Counted from the first letter of the stretch, positions 38,939-50,312 are shown. The stretch is 64,000 nucleotides of DNA from Mycobacterium gordonae (GCF_002101675.1 NZ_LQOY01000241.1:48444-112443); one strand, 5' to 3'. Notes: a model not told the origin generated them from the letters alone. Made by a program: numbers and translations.

Positions 38939-39828
38939 GCCGTCACTTTGCGCGGTGGCCGGGGTACGAATCGAGAGACGCGGTCGATCACCTGCTGGTA
39001 TTGCGGCCGGCGCTGCAGACTGCGCGTCTCCATCATCGGAATGCTGGCGCCCAGGAACATGGCGAGCATCGCCACCGCGCCAAGGAACAGCCACCACGCG
39101 TCCGACGGAGCAGCCGCCACTCCGAACAGGGCGAGGGAGAACCAGAAACCGAACTCGCCGAAGTAATTCGGATGCCGCGACCAACTCCACAGGCCGCGGT
39201 CCATCGCCGCACCGGCGTCGGCCTGGCGTACGAACCGGTGCATCTGCACGTCGGCTACGAGTTCCAGGCTGACCGCCGCCAGTCCCACCGCGAACGCGAC
39301 GATCGTCAGCCAGCGGATGCCCGCGCCGGGATGCGTCACCGCGATGTAGACCGGCAGCATGCCGGCAAACACCTGCAACGTCGGGATCAGATGGATGGCG
39401 ACGAGGTCGACGACAAATTCCCAACGCCCGGCCCGTTGCTTGAACATCGGGTAGCGCCAGTCCTCATGGTGCAGGCCCGGGAAGCCGTAGACCCAGTTCG
39501 CGGTCAGCCGCACCGCCCACACCACAATCAGCGCCGCCACCAGCCAGCACCGCAACTGGTCGACTCCCGGACCGGCCTTACTCCACCAATAGAACATCAG
39601 CAGTGGCGGGATCACGCTCCAGTACGCGTCGTAGAAACTGGAATTGCGGTAGACGCGGCTGAACACGAACACCACCAGGGTGGCCAGGACGTCGGCGAGG
39701 AAGGTATCCAGCCACAGCCGGCCGGTAGTGGGGCCCCAGAGCAACCAGGCGGTGGCCGCGCCTATTGCCACCACGTAAGCGAGGGTGACCAGCGTCAGTG
39801 ATCGCGGCTTGCTGATCGCCGCCGTCAT
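38935..39828 (-). CDS. DUF1295 membrane protein (steroid 5-alpha-reductase-like fold)
   Basis: The 297-residue protein has about seven membrane helices and matches DUF1295, a branch of the steroid 5-alpha reductase / isoprenylcysteine methyltransferase superfamily. The conserved C-terminal motif GLWSWSRHPNYFGEFGFWF (about 211-229) is the NADPH/cofactor-binding signature. It is the first gene of an operon with an FAD oxidoreductase and a SnoaL-like protein. A KstR-type operator lies 110 bases before its ATG, so a role in sterol or ring reduction is plausible. DUF1295 members have mostly untested functions. Confidence 0.9.
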   Translation of the reverse strand: MTAAISKPRSLTLVTLAYVVAIGAATAWLLWGPTTGRLWLDTFLADVLATLVVFVFSRVYRNSSFYDAYWSVIPPLLMFYWWSKAGPGVDQLRCWLVAALIVVWAVRLTANWVYGFPGLHHEDWRYPMFKQRAGRWEFVVDLVAIHLIPTLQVFAGMLPVYIAVTHPGAGIRWLTIVAFAVGLAAVSLELVADVQMHRFVRQADAGAAMDRGLWSWSRHPNYFGEFGFWFSLALFGVAAAPSDAWWLFLGAVAMLAMFLGASIPMMETRSLQRRPQYQQVIDRVSRFVPRPPRKVTA

Positions 39829-39937
39829 GGAACCGAAATCATCTCGGCCACAGCGCTTTCCGGCAAGCGCGCGTCATCCGGGTCTCCTTCAGCGCAGTGC
39901 CCGGTCAGCCCGGGCGCTCGGCCACGGTCGGCCAAAC

Positions 39938-39951
39938 TGTAACACGTTCTA
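39938..39951 (-). promoter_or_regulatory. KstR-type operator
   Basis: On the minus strand the sequence is TAGAACGTGTTACA. It fits every fixed position of the mycobacterial KstR consensus TNNAACNNGTTNNA, and the left half with core TAGAACGTGTT is the most common form. KstR is the TetR-family repressor of cholesterol catabolism. The site lies 110 bases upstream of the DUF1295 operon and 22 bases upstream (plus-strand side) of the DUF4235 stop. Confidence 0.78.
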
Positions 39952-39972
39952 GCGGCGTGACCGAGGCCCGCG

Positions 39973-40248
39973 TCAGGCCGCGGGGGACTCCTGGGTGACG
40001 GCTTGATAGCCCCGCGCGCCGGCCCGGTCGACGGCAGCCTTGACCACACCGAAAATCAGCCCTTGTAGGCCCGCGCCGATGAGGGCGCTGCGGGTGGAGT
40101 TGCGCAGATCCTTGGGGTCCGGTGGCGCCTGGTCATCGTCGCTGAAGCGTTTCCAGACCTGACTGAAAACGGCGCCGGCCAGCAGGCCGCCGGTGACACT
40201 GGTGGCCATCGACAGCGGGAGGTAAAGGGCTTTCGATTTCGCGCTCAT
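39973..40248 (-). CDS. DUF4235 small membrane protein
   Basis: The 91-residue protein matches DUF4235: a first hydrophobic helix (LSMATSVTGGLLAGAVFSQVWKRF), a polar PPDPKDLRNSTRSAL turn, and a second helix (IGAGLQGLIFGVVKAAVDRAGARGY). Function is unknown; it is common in actinobacteria and predicted to span the membrane twice. It stands alone on the minus strand, its stop 144 bases upstream of the DUF1295 start. Confidence 0.88.
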   Translation of the reverse strand: MSAKSKALYLPLSMATSVTGGLLAGAVFSQVWKRFSDDDQAPPDPKDLRNSTRSALIGAGLQGLIFGVVKAAVDRAGARGYQAVTQESPAA

Positions 40249-40572
40249 GTCGGTCCTCTTCTCGTGCGGTTGTTGCTACCCGGGTTCCCGGATCCGCACG
40301 TTCTCCAACGCTTCTGCCAAAAGTCGATTTCATTTGGCGAAATGTGAAACATGTTCCGCGGTTGCCGGATATGTTCTTGCTTGCCAGGCTGCTCAGTTTG
40401 TTTTCCGGTGGTTGCTCGATCTCGTTAGCGGGAGGCGCGTGCATGGTGGGTCGTGTGCGCAGCAATCGACCCAGGTCACGGGTGAGCGGCCGGCGGGGGG
40501 GTGGTGTTCGGCGGTCGCCTGGGGAGCGGCGGTCGGCCGGATGAGCCCAGACGCTGAGAATGGACAGGTTCG
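40249..40572. other. Divergent intergenic region before the repeat-rich PPE gene
   Basis: The 324-base gap lies between the DUF4235 gene (minus) and the PPE gene (plus). It contains TGAAACATGTTCCG (40345-40358), which fits the KstR consensus except at the last base. The second half is G-rich plus-strand sequence. No gene was found. Confidence 0.4.
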
Positions 40573-43500
40573 ATGAATTTTTCGGTGCTGCCACCCGAGA
40601 TCAATTCGCTGCTGATGTATTCCGGCGCCGGGCCGGGGTCGATCCTGGAAGCCGCGAGCGCCTGGGCGGGTTTGGCCGGCGAATTACAGTCCGCGGCATC
40701 GTCGTTCAGCACCGTCACCGCGGGGCTGGTGGAGGGAGCATGGCAGGGTCCGGCGTCGGCGGCCATGGCTGCCGCGGCCGCTCCTTACGGCAGGTACCTC
40801 AGCGCGGTGGCGGCGCAGGCCGCGGGCACCGCGGTGCAGGCCGCCGCGGCGGCTGCGGTCTTCGAGGCCGCGCAGGCCGCAATCGTGCATCCGGCGCTCA
40901 TCGCGGCCAACCGTAATAATCTTGTGGCGCTGGTGATTTCGAATCTTTTCGGACAGAATGCGCCGGCGATCGCCGCCACCGAGGCTGTCTATGAGCAGTT
41001 GTGGGCTCACGATGTGTCCGTGATGGCGGGCTATCACGCCGGGGCCTCCGCGGTGGCCGAGGCGCTGGCGCCGTGGCAGCAGGCGCTGGCTCTGCCCGGC
41101 GCCGGAGTGGATTTCAGCATCTCGCTGTTCGGTCTACAACTGCTGCAGACCGGCACCGCCCACGCCAACACCACCTTCGGCGGCTTGGCCGTTGCCAGCG
41201 GCGCCAACAGTTCGGCGAGCGCCGATCTGGCCGATATCGCGTTCGCGTTCGGTGACGGCAGCAGCGCGTCGGCGACCGGCGGCGTGCTCAACATCGCCGG
41301 GGTGATAGGCAGCAACTCGATCGCGAATGCCACCGGTGCGGTCAACATCGGCACCGGTGCGCTGGCGTTCGGCAATAACAACACCGTCCTCGCCAATGCC
41401 GTCGGCGTCGGCAACATCGGTACGGTCGCGGCCGCCTTCGGAAACGACAACACCGTCTCCGCCACCGCCGAGGGTGTGCAGAACAACGCCACCGTGGCAG
41501 CCGCCTTCGGGAACAACAACACCGGCGTGGCGGCCAAGGTGACCGGCGTGGAGAACACCGGCATTGTCTCCGCGGTGTTCGGCAGCAACAACTCCACCGT
41601 GTCGGCCGACGCGTTCGGCGTCGAGAACAACGCCGTCGTGGCGGCGGTCGCCGGTAGCGGCAATGTCAATGTGCTCGCTGCCGCCGGTGGCGCGGGCGGC
41701 AACGAAGGAGTGGTGGCGGCCGCGCTGGGCAACAACAACGCGGTCGCGGCAACCGCGACCGGCGTCGGCGGCAACATCGGTACCGTCGCCGCCTCCGTCA
41801 TCGGCAACAACAACGCGATCAGTGCCAACGCGACCGGCGGCGGACATCTCGGCACCGTGGCCAGCGCATTGTTCGGCGACAACAACGGCGTCAGAGCGAG
41901 CTCGTTCGGCCTCGACAACATCGCTACGGTCGCGACCGTCGGCGGCAGCGGCAACACGGCCGTCTCGGCCGACGCGAGTGGCTCGGAGAACATCGGCACG
42001 GTGGCCACGGCCTTCGGCGCCAACAATCCCACCGTCGCGGCCAGCGCACTGGGTGCCGGGAACATCGGCAACGTCGCCACGTCGTTGGGTAACGGCAGCA
42101 CGGTGACCTCGAAGGTGATCGGTGCCGGCAACATCGCCACCGTCGCCACTTCGGGCGGGAACAACAACGGAGTGGGCGCCAGCGCCGTCGGCGTGGGGGC
42201 CAACACCGCTCAGATCGCCACCGCGTTCGGCAGCGGCAACACCCAGGTCAGCGCCGACGCCGGTGGGGCCGGCGGCAACATCGCGACCGTCGCGACCTCA
42301 TTGGGCGACAACAACACCGCCAAAGCCAGTGCGTTGGGCGCCGGCAACATCGCCAGCGTGTCCACGGTGTTGTTCAGCAACAACAACAACTCGGCGGCCG
42401 AAACGATCGGGGTCGGGAACATTGCCACGCTGGCCACCTCCTACGGCCACGACAACAATGTCAGCGCCGAGGCCAAGGGTGTCGGCGGGAACACCGCCAC
42501 CATCGCCACCGCCATCGGGCAGGGCAACTCCAAGGTTGATGCCGACGCCGGCATCGCGGGCGGCAACATCGCCACGCTGGCGACGGTGTTCGGCGACAAC
42601 AACACCGCGCAGGCCAGTGCGCTGGGGGCGGGCAACACCGCCACCTTGTCCACGGTTCTGTTCAGCAACAACAACACTTCCTCGGCGAGCGCCCTGGGCG
42701 TGGAAAACATTGCCACGGTGGCCACTTCGTACGGCAACGGCAACAACGTCGCGGCCAGCGCGCCCGGTGTCGGCCTCAACGTCGCCACCTTCGCCACTGC
42801 GATCGGTGAGGGCAATACCCAGGTCTTCGCCTCGGCCGGCGGCGGCGGCGGGAACACCGCGACGCTGGCCACCGTGATCGGCGACGGCAACTCGGCGTCG
42901 GTCACCTCGACGGGCCTGGGCAACACCGCCAATATCGCCACCCTGATCGGTAACAACAACACCGCCAAGATCGACGCGTTCGGCGTCGAGAACATCGCCA
43001 CGGTCGCAACCGCCATCGGCAACAACAACGGGGTCATGGCCGGCGCGCCGGGCGTGGGCGCCAACATCGCGACTTTTGCCACCGCGATCGGTGACGGCAA
43101 CACCCAGGTCTCCGCCGAGGCCGGTGGCGGCGGCAGCAACATCGCCACGCTGGCCACCGTGTTCGGCAACAACAGCACCGCCAAGGTCAGTGCGACCGGC
43201 CTGGGCAACATCGCCACCATCGCCACCGGCATCGGCGACAACAGCGGTCTGGTCGCCACCGCATTCGGCGTGGACAACATCGCCACCGTGGCCACTTCCT
43301 ACGGTGACGGCAACACCGCGGTTTCGGCCGAGGCGGGCGGCGCCGGCGGCAACATCGCCACCCTGGCCACGGTGTTCGGTAGCGGCAACGCCGTCACCGG
43401 GGCGCACGCGATCGGTGTCGGCGGCAACATCGTCACACTCGGCACCGTGATCGGTGACAACAATGCGGCGGTGTCAGCCAGCGCGACCGGTTCGGGCAAT

Positions 43501-44571
43501 ATCGCCTCGATCGCCACCGCCATCGGCGACCGGAACACGGCCACCGTCGACGTGACCGGGGTGGGCAACGTGCCGGTCGCCTCGACGGTGATCGGCGACG
43601 GAAACTCGATGAAGGTCAGCGCCTTCGGCCTGGAGAACATCGCGACCCTGGGCACGGTGTACGGCGACGGCAATACCGGCGGAGTGGTCGAAGCCGGCGG
43701 TGCCGGAGGCAATATCGCCACGCTGGCCACCGTCTTCGGTGACAACAACACCGCGGCCGTGGCGCGGGCGGTGGGGATCGGCGGCAACATCGCCACGCTG
43801 AGCACCGCCATCACCGACGGCAACGCCGTCTCGGCCACCGCCAACGGCGCCGGCAACATCGCGACGGCGGCGACCGCCTTTATCGGCGGCGGCAACACGG
43901 CCACCGCGTCGGCAACCGGGCTGCAGAACTACGCGACCCTGGCCACCGCGGCCGGTGCGGGCAACGGCGTCTCAGCCACCGCCTCGGGCGTCGGTGCGAA
44001 CATCGCGACACTGGGCACGGCGATCGGCGACGGCAACACCCAGGTCGCGGCCACTGCCGGCGGCGTCGGCGGCAACATCGCCGTCGCCGCGACCGCGGTC
44101 GGCAACCACAACACGGTCGCCGCCAGCGTCGCCGGGCTGAGCATTGGCGGTGTCGCCACCGCCGTCGGCGACGGGAACACCGGCGTCGCGGTCCGTGCCC
44201 ACCAACCTGCGAACTTCGGGATCGTGTCCACGGTTGTCGGCGACGGCAATCACCTCGTCGAGGCCAGCGGCCACGGCCCGGTCAACTTCGCCAACATCGC
44301 CACGGTGGTCGGCGACGGCAACCACGATGTCTGGGCCGGCGGGGCCGGTGTCTTCAACATCGCGGTGGTCGCTGGCGGCAGCAACGTCGCGCTGGCCGGT
44401 GACCAGTCCGGGGGACTGGCGGGCGGCAACTTCGCCATCGTCACCGCCAATGGCTCCGGGGCCAAGGCGTTCAACGGCGTCATCAACCTCGCGGTCGCCG
44501 CGGGCGACCAGCTGTCCGCGATCGCGGGCCCCGGCAGCTTCCACGTGGACATCCGGCCGCTGCTGAGGTAG
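40573..44571 (+). CDS. PPE-family protein with about 43 Asn-rich 23-25-residue repeats
   Basis: The 1,332-residue protein has a normal PPE domain (MNFSVLPPEINSLLMYSGAG to about residue 180), with WQG (GAWQGPASAAM) and a YxxxD/E secretion-type segment. After about residue 250 it is nearly all tandem units of 23-25 residues, typified by GNIATVATAIGDGNTAVSAS, with invariant G-N and N-N-x positions. Units 13-28 form a higher repeat of four units: equivalent points lie at 42199, 42487, 42775 and 43060 (288, 288 and 285 bases apart). This is not the usual NxGxGNxG MPTR pentapeptide. Regular small/Asn turns suggest a beta-solenoid on the cell surface. It ends one base from the convergent lipoprotein stop, leaving no room for a terminator. 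Confidence 0.93.
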   Translation: MNFSVLPPEINSLLMYSGAGPGSILEAASAWAGLAGELQSAASSFSTVTAGLVEGAWQGPASAAMAAAAAPYGRYLSAVAAQAAGTAVQAAAAAAVFEAAQAAIVHPALIAANRNNLVALVISNLFGQNAPAIAATEAVYEQLWAHDVSVMAGYHAGASAVAEALAPWQQALALPGAGVDFSISLFGLQLLQTGTAHANTTFGGLAVASGANSSASADLADIAFAFGDGSSASATGGVLNIAGVIGSNSIANATGAVNIGTGALAFGNNNTVLANAVGVGNIGTVAAAFGNDNTVSATAEGVQNNATVAAAFGNNNTGVAAKVTGVENTGIVSAVFGSNNSTVSADAFGVENNAVVAAVAGSGNVNVLAAAGGAGGNEGVVAAALGNNNAVAATATGVGGNIGTVAASVIGNNNAISANATGGGHLGTVASALFGDNNGVRASSFGLDNIATVATVGGSGNTAVSADASGSENIGTVATAFGANNPTVAASALGAGNIGNVATSLGNGSTVTSKVIGAGNIATVATSGGNNNGVGASAVGVGANTAQIATAFGSGNTQVSADAGGAGGNIATVATSLGDNNTAKASALGAGNIASVSTVLFSNNNNSAAETIGVGNIATLATSYGHDNNVSAEAKGVGGNTATIATAIGQGNSKVDADAGIAGGNIATLATVFGDNNTAQASALGAGNTATLSTVLFSNNNTSSASALGVENIATVATSYGNGNNVAASAPGVGLNVATFATAIGEGNTQVFASAGGGGGNTATLATVIGDGNSASVTSTGLGNTANIATLIGNNNTAKIDAFGVENIATVATAIGNNNGVMAGAPGVGANIATFATAIGDGNTQVSAEAGGGGSNIATLATVFGNNSTAKVSATGLGNIATIATGIGDNSGLVATAFGVDNIATVATSYGDGNTAVSAEAGGAGGNIATLATVFGSGNAVTGAHAIGVGGNIVTLGTVIGDNNAAVSASATGSGNIASIATAIGDRNTATVDVTGVGNVPVASTVIGDGNSMKVSAFGLENIATLGTVYGDGNTGGVVEAGGAGGNIATLATVFGDNNTAAVARAVGIGGNIATLSTAITDGNAVSATANGAGNIATAATAFIGGGNTATASATGLQNYATLATAAGAGNGVSATASGVGANIATLGTAIGDGNTQVAATAGGVGGNIAVAATAVGNHNTVAASVAGLSIGGVATAVGDGNTGVAVRAHQPANFGIVSTVVGDGNHLVEASGHGPVNFANIATVVGDGNHDVWAGGAGVFNIAVVAGGSNVALAGDQSGGLAGGNFAIVTANGSGAKAFNGVINLAVAAGDQLSAIAGPGSFHVDIRPLLR
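42199..43347 (+). repeat. Higher-order tandem repeat (period 285-288 bp) in PPE gene
   Basis: Four consecutive copies of a four-unit block occur, each block about 95-96 residues, starting at 42199, 42487, 42775 and 43060. In each, position 1 carries a G-N-T-Q-V-type turn, position 2 has T-L-A-T-V-F-G-type text, position 3 is divergent, and position 4 has T-V-A-T-S/A. Block duplication and copy-number change are likely. Confidence 0.8.
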
Positions 44572-44572
44572 C

Positions 44573-45334
44573 TCAGGCCTTTTCGACCTTGCCGGCGAGC
44601 GCAGTGGCAAGCTTGACGCCGGCGTCGCCGGGGTCTTTGGGGCCGCATCCGCTGACGTCGATCACCACATTGTTGCGCACCGTCAGTGCCCGCTGGCAGG
44701 CTCCGCCAACGGGCGTGCCGTTGTCGGTGGTGCTGACCGAGATGGTGGTCGTCAGCACGCCGTTTGACGAATTCACCTGTCCCACTTTCCAGGTGATTTC
44801 CGCACCGCCAGGGTCGGCGGGGACGACGAGCGGGCGATCCGCGCAGGCCGGCCAGGCCTTGGACGAGGCCTCGAAGAACGCCTTCGCCTCGGCCGCGGAG
44901 GGAAACACCACCAGGTACTGCACGGCCTCAGGGTCCATGTCCTTGGAGCCCGGGGTGGCCGGGGTGGCGCTGTCATCGCGACCGAGGGCCGCGGTGAATC
45001 CGCTGCCGGCGTAGACCGGGTTCTCGCCCGGACCGTAGGCGAACAGGCATTCGGCGGGCCACTTCCAGCCCTGCGGGTACTGCTTGTTGCCGTCGTCGGC
45101 CAGCTTGTCGGACTTGTCTTTGATCGCCATGCCCATGGTGCCCAGGATGCTGTCGATCTCCGACGGGGTGAGCAGCAGGTTGCCCAGCGCCGCCTGGGCG
45201 ACCGGCGGCTTGGACGAGCTGGTTGCCGCACTCGACGACCCAGAGGACGGGGTGCTGTTGTCGTTGTCGCCACCGCAAGCGGCGACCAATAATCCGGCGG
45301 CGGCAACCGCGGCGGCTGCGGAAAGGGATCGCAT
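44573..45334 (-). CDS. Lipoprotein with PknH-like extracellular sensor domain
   Basis: The 253-residue protein starts with a signal peptide ending in lipobox LVAAC, with Cys20-21 region acylated and a Ser/Thr-rich linker after it. The mature domain (LTPSEIDSILG at about 57 onward, with further Cys in WPAECLF, WPACAD, GACQRAL and SGCGPKD) matches the PknH_C family shared by the kinase PknH and lipoproteins such as LpqA, LppR and LppH. It is expected on the outer face of the inner membrane; ligand unknown. Start ATG at 45334 gives a proper signal peptide and follows AAGGACAGG; the longer reading at 45367 is not used. It is convergent with the PPE gene. Confidence 0.9.
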   Translation of the reverse strand: MRSLSAAAAVAAAGLLVAACGGDNDNSTPSSGSSSAATSSSKPPVAQAALGNLLLTPSEIDSILGTMGMAIKDKSDKLADDGNKQYPQGWKWPAECLFAYGPGENPVYAGSGFTAALGRDDSATPATPGSKDMDPEAVQYLVVFPSAAEAKAFFEASSKAWPACADRPLVVPADPGGAEITWKVGQVNSSNGVLTTTISVSTTDNGTPVGGACQRALTVRNNVVIDVSGCGPKDPGDAGVKLATALAGKVEKA

Positions 45335-45460
45335 AACCTGTCCTTCTTGCTTGTCGTTAAGGTGCAAGCAATCCGCGACTCCCCGGCGCGCCTGCCGCAG
45401 TTGGCGGCCTGAGCATACTGCCGCTTCGCGCCGGGGGGAACAGGTTCTTGTAACGCCTGG

Positions 45461-47659
<2,199 letters not shown>

Positions 47660-47846
47660 CGTGCCTCCTGACGTTGACGGTTTGACCGAACTGGGAACAC
47701 CGGCGGTCGCGCTCTGTATATCCGCTGCCGGGCCGGGTTAAGCATGAGATCGCTCTCAGTCTGCCGCGGGGGACGAAACACCCTCCGTGAAGGTCTGTTT
47801 CAGAATTCCGGCGAGGGTTGCGACACGGTCACGGACACATACCTAT

Positions 47847-47863
47847 TGACCGCTCAGCGGTCA
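47847..47863. promoter_or_regulatory. Perfect palindrome, candidate operator
   Basis: TGACCGCT-C-AGCGGTCA is a perfect 8-1-8 inverted repeat, 80 bases before the DUF4185 gene start, in the gap shared with glgX. Size and symmetry suit a dimeric repressor. No regulator gene is in the window. Confidence 0.6.
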
Positions 47864-47942
47864 CAAAAACCTCATTGCTCACTATCGTCACATCAACCCA
47901 TGCGGACGTCAATGCGGCGTCCGGCCTCTGGAAAGGTGTGAC

Positions 47943-49448
47943 ATGTCGGCGATTCCTCGCTTTGTTTCGGTATCGCTGGCAGCGACGGCCGCTGTCGGGC
48001 TCATCCTTCCAATCAGTCTCGTTCCCGGCCTCGCTCCGCAGGCGCATGCGTTGCCGTGTAGCGCGCCCGAAGCTAACGTCCCACCGCCGGCGAACGCTGT
48101 GGTCACCAATCCGGGGGGCAAGGTGCTCGGGCCCATGAACAAGCGGCCCCGCGGCGCCAACGACCGCGCACCGCTGCCACGCCTGGGACCGCTGCAGCGC
48201 GTGCTGCAACCCGGACAGCGCTACTCCGCGCCGATGCAACAACAAGCGCTCGTCCCGGGCGCCAACCCCGCACCACCGGCTCCCGCGCCACCCGCCGCGG
48301 GTCAGCAGCCCGCGGCCGGCCAGCTGGCTCCGGCCCCAGAAGGTGCCGTTGTTCCGCCGCCCAATCCGGCTCCGGCGCCGCCGGCCGGGGCGCCGGAAGC
48401 CGACGGCGCGCTCGGTGGCTCCAACACCTCGCTGGTCGAGTGGGTGACCGGACCGGACGGGCCGAACAAGACCCTCGAACGATTCGGCATCTCCGGAACC
48501 GACCTCGGAATCCTCTGGGACAACGGTGATCCCGCCAACCATCAGGTGCTGATGGCCTTCGGTGACACGTTCGGCTACTGCGCAGTCAAGGGCGACCAGT
48601 GGCGCTATAACGTGTTGTTCCGCAGTAACGACCAAGATCTGTCCCACGGATTACACGTCGCCGCCGGTGACCCCAACAACCGGTACGCCGGTTCGCCGAC
48701 GCAGCAGCCGGGCTTCTCCCGGCAGGTCATCAACAGCATCAAATACGCCAGGGAAGAAACCGGAATCATCCCGACCGCCGCCATCTCGGTCGGCAAGACC
48801 CAGTACATCAACTTCATGTCCATCAAGGACTGGGGTCGCGATGGCGAATGGTGGACGAACTACTCCGGCGTCGCGATGTCCAACGACAACGGCCAGACCT
48901 GGTCGGTCTACCCGGGCACCATCCGCGCCAACGGGCCGGACGCCGCGCGGGTCCCGTATGTCGAGGGCAATGAGAATTTTCAGATGGGTGCCTACCTGAA
49001 GGGCAGCGACGGCTACCTGTACTCCTTCGGCACACCCAACGGGCGCGGCGGCGCGGCACACCTGTCGCGCGTGCAGCCGCGGTTCATTCCCGACCTCACC
49101 AAATACGAGTACTGGAACGGCGATTCGAACTCCTGGGTGCCGAACAAGCCGTCGGCGGCGACCCCGGTCATCCCGGGCCCGGTTGCCGAGATGTCCGCCC
49201 AGTACAACACCTACCTCAAGCAGTACCTGGTGATGTACACCAACGGCGCCAACGACGTGGTGGCTCGCACCGCGCCCACCCCGCAGGGACCTTATGGCCC
49301 GGAGCACCTGCTGGTGTCGAATTTCCAGATGCCGGGCGGCGTCTACGCGCCGATGATGCACCCGTGGACGACGGGCAAGGACGTGTACTTCAACCTATCG
49401 CTGTGGTCGGCATACGACGTGATGCTGATGCACACGTCGCTTGGTTAG
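47943..49448 (+). CDS. Secreted DUF4185 (GH183-like) protein
   Basis: The 501-residue protein has a signal peptide (SLAATAAVGLILPISLVPGLAPQAHA, cleavage after AHA near residue 36) and a Pro/Ala linker (about 100-165). The rest is a five-bladed-propeller-like DUF4185 domain with GISGTDLGILWDNGD, FGDTFG and repeated aromatic WWTNYSGVAMS strands. DUF4185 is the domain of the GH183 endo-D-arabinanases, which cut the D-arabinan of mycobacterial arabinogalactan and lipoarabinomannan. A cell-wall arabinan role is therefore likely but untested here. The start ATG follows GGAAAGG. It converges with the SDR gene. Confidence 0.88.
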   Translation: MSAIPRFVSVSLAATAAVGLILPISLVPGLAPQAHALPCSAPEANVPPPANAVVTNPGGKVLGPMNKRPRGANDRAPLPRLGPLQRVLQPGQRYSAPMQQQALVPGANPAPPAPAPPAAGQQPAAGQLAPAPEGAVVPPPNPAPAPPAGAPEADGALGGSNTSLVEWVTGPDGPNKTLERFGISGTDLGILWDNGDPANHQVLMAFGDTFGYCAVKGDQWRYNVLFRSNDQDLSHGLHVAAGDPNNRYAGSPTQQPGFSRQVINSIKYAREETGIIPTAAISVGKTQYINFMSIKDWGRDGEWWTNYSGVAMSNDNGQTWSVYPGTIRANGPDAARVPYVEGNENFQMGAYLKGSDGYLYSFGTPNGRGGAAHLSRVQPRFIPDLTKYEYWNGDSNSWVPNKPSAATPVIPGPVAEMSAQYNTYLKQYLVMYTNGANDVVARTAPTPQGPYGPEHLLVSNFQMPGGVYAPMMHPWTTGKDVYFNLSLWSAYDVMLMHTSLG

Positions 49449-49456
49449 CGGCTCGG

Positions 49457-50290
49457 TTAAGGGTCGATGGGGCGGTTCGTCCATTCCCGCCCGGCGCGCC
49501 GCGACGAACGGAACCATCCGCCCGCGGCTCCCGTTCCGCCGTCGGTCGGAATCGTGTGGCCAGTGACGAATGACGAGAGGTCTGAGGCCAGGAACAGAAT
49601 GACCCGGGCCTGGTCCTCGGGCAGACCCATGCGCCCGACCGGCACCCACTGGGGCCATTGCTGGTGTTCCTCGGCGGAGAGCCACTGGGAGTAGGGCACC
49701 TGCAGCGATTCGGTGACGTCCGGGCCGATCGCGTTGACGCGCACGCCATCGCGGCCGACCTGCACCGCCAGGCTGCGGGTGAAGTGGATGACGGCCGCCT
49801 TGAACGCGGCGTAGACGGGATCTTCCGGGTAGCCGCGCAGTCCCTCGACGGAGGACACGTTGACGATCGCACCGGCTCGTTGATCGATCATCATCGGCAG
49901 GAAAGCCCGGGTGACCAGGAAGACGTGGTGCAGGTTCACCCGGTACAGCTCGGCCCACAGGCCGGGGTCGGTACCGGCGAAGCCGCCCGGGTGCCGCACC
50001 CAGTGCCCGACGTTGTTCACCAGCACGTCGATCCGGCCGTAGCCGTCGCGCACCGAGGCGGCCAGCGCCTGGACCTCATCTGGCTCCCGCACATCGGTCA
50101 CCACCGCCTGCGCCGAGCCGCCGATCTGGGCCGCGGTCCGGTGCGCGCGCTCGCCGTCGATGTCGGCGATGACCACCCGGGCACCATGCTCGGCGAACAG
50201 CCGCGACGTCGCCGCACCGATACCGCCGCCTCCGCCGGTGACTACTGCGACACGACCCGTCAGCAACCCATTAGCGTGCGCCATGGTCAT
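49457..50290 (-). CDS. Short-chain dehydrogenase/reductase (SDR)
   Basis: The 277-residue enzyme is a classical SDR: cofactor site TGGGGGIG near residue 18, acidic residue D-I-D after strand 2 (favours NAD), NNVG, catalytic Ser in VNVSSVEG, and YAAFK (YxxxK). The C-terminal DGGTGAAGG region fits the family. The substrate is unknown. Start taken at 50290; an ATG two codons on (50284) is possible. It faces the sulfatase gene, only 22 bases between starts. Confidence 0.9.
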   Translation of the reverse strand: MTMAHANGLLTGRVAVVTGGGGGIGAATSRLFAEHGARVVIADIDGERAHRTAAQIGGSAQAVVTDVREPDEVQALAASVRDGYGRIDVLVNNVGHWVRHPGGFAGTDPGLWAELYRVNLHHVFLVTRAFLPMMIDQRAGAIVNVSSVEGLRGYPEDPVYAAFKAAVIHFTRSLAVQVGRDGVRVNAIGPDVTESLQVPYSQWLSAEEHQQWPQWVPVGRMGLPEDQARVILFLASDLSSFVTGHTIPTDGGTGAAGGWFRSSRRAGREWTNRPIDP

Positions 50291-50312
50291 ATCTTGTGCC
50301 GAAGCTGACAGG

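Noticed and set aside
38939..39424. N-terminal extension of the FAD oxidoreductase frame
   Set aside because: The extra residues are antiphase to the DUF1295 gene, and the real start at 38938 has FAD-fold sequence immediately after it.
40573..44571. PPE-MPTR classification for the long PPE protein
   Set aside because: Repeats are 23-25 residues and lack the NxGxGNxG pentad; the N-terminus alone does not place it.
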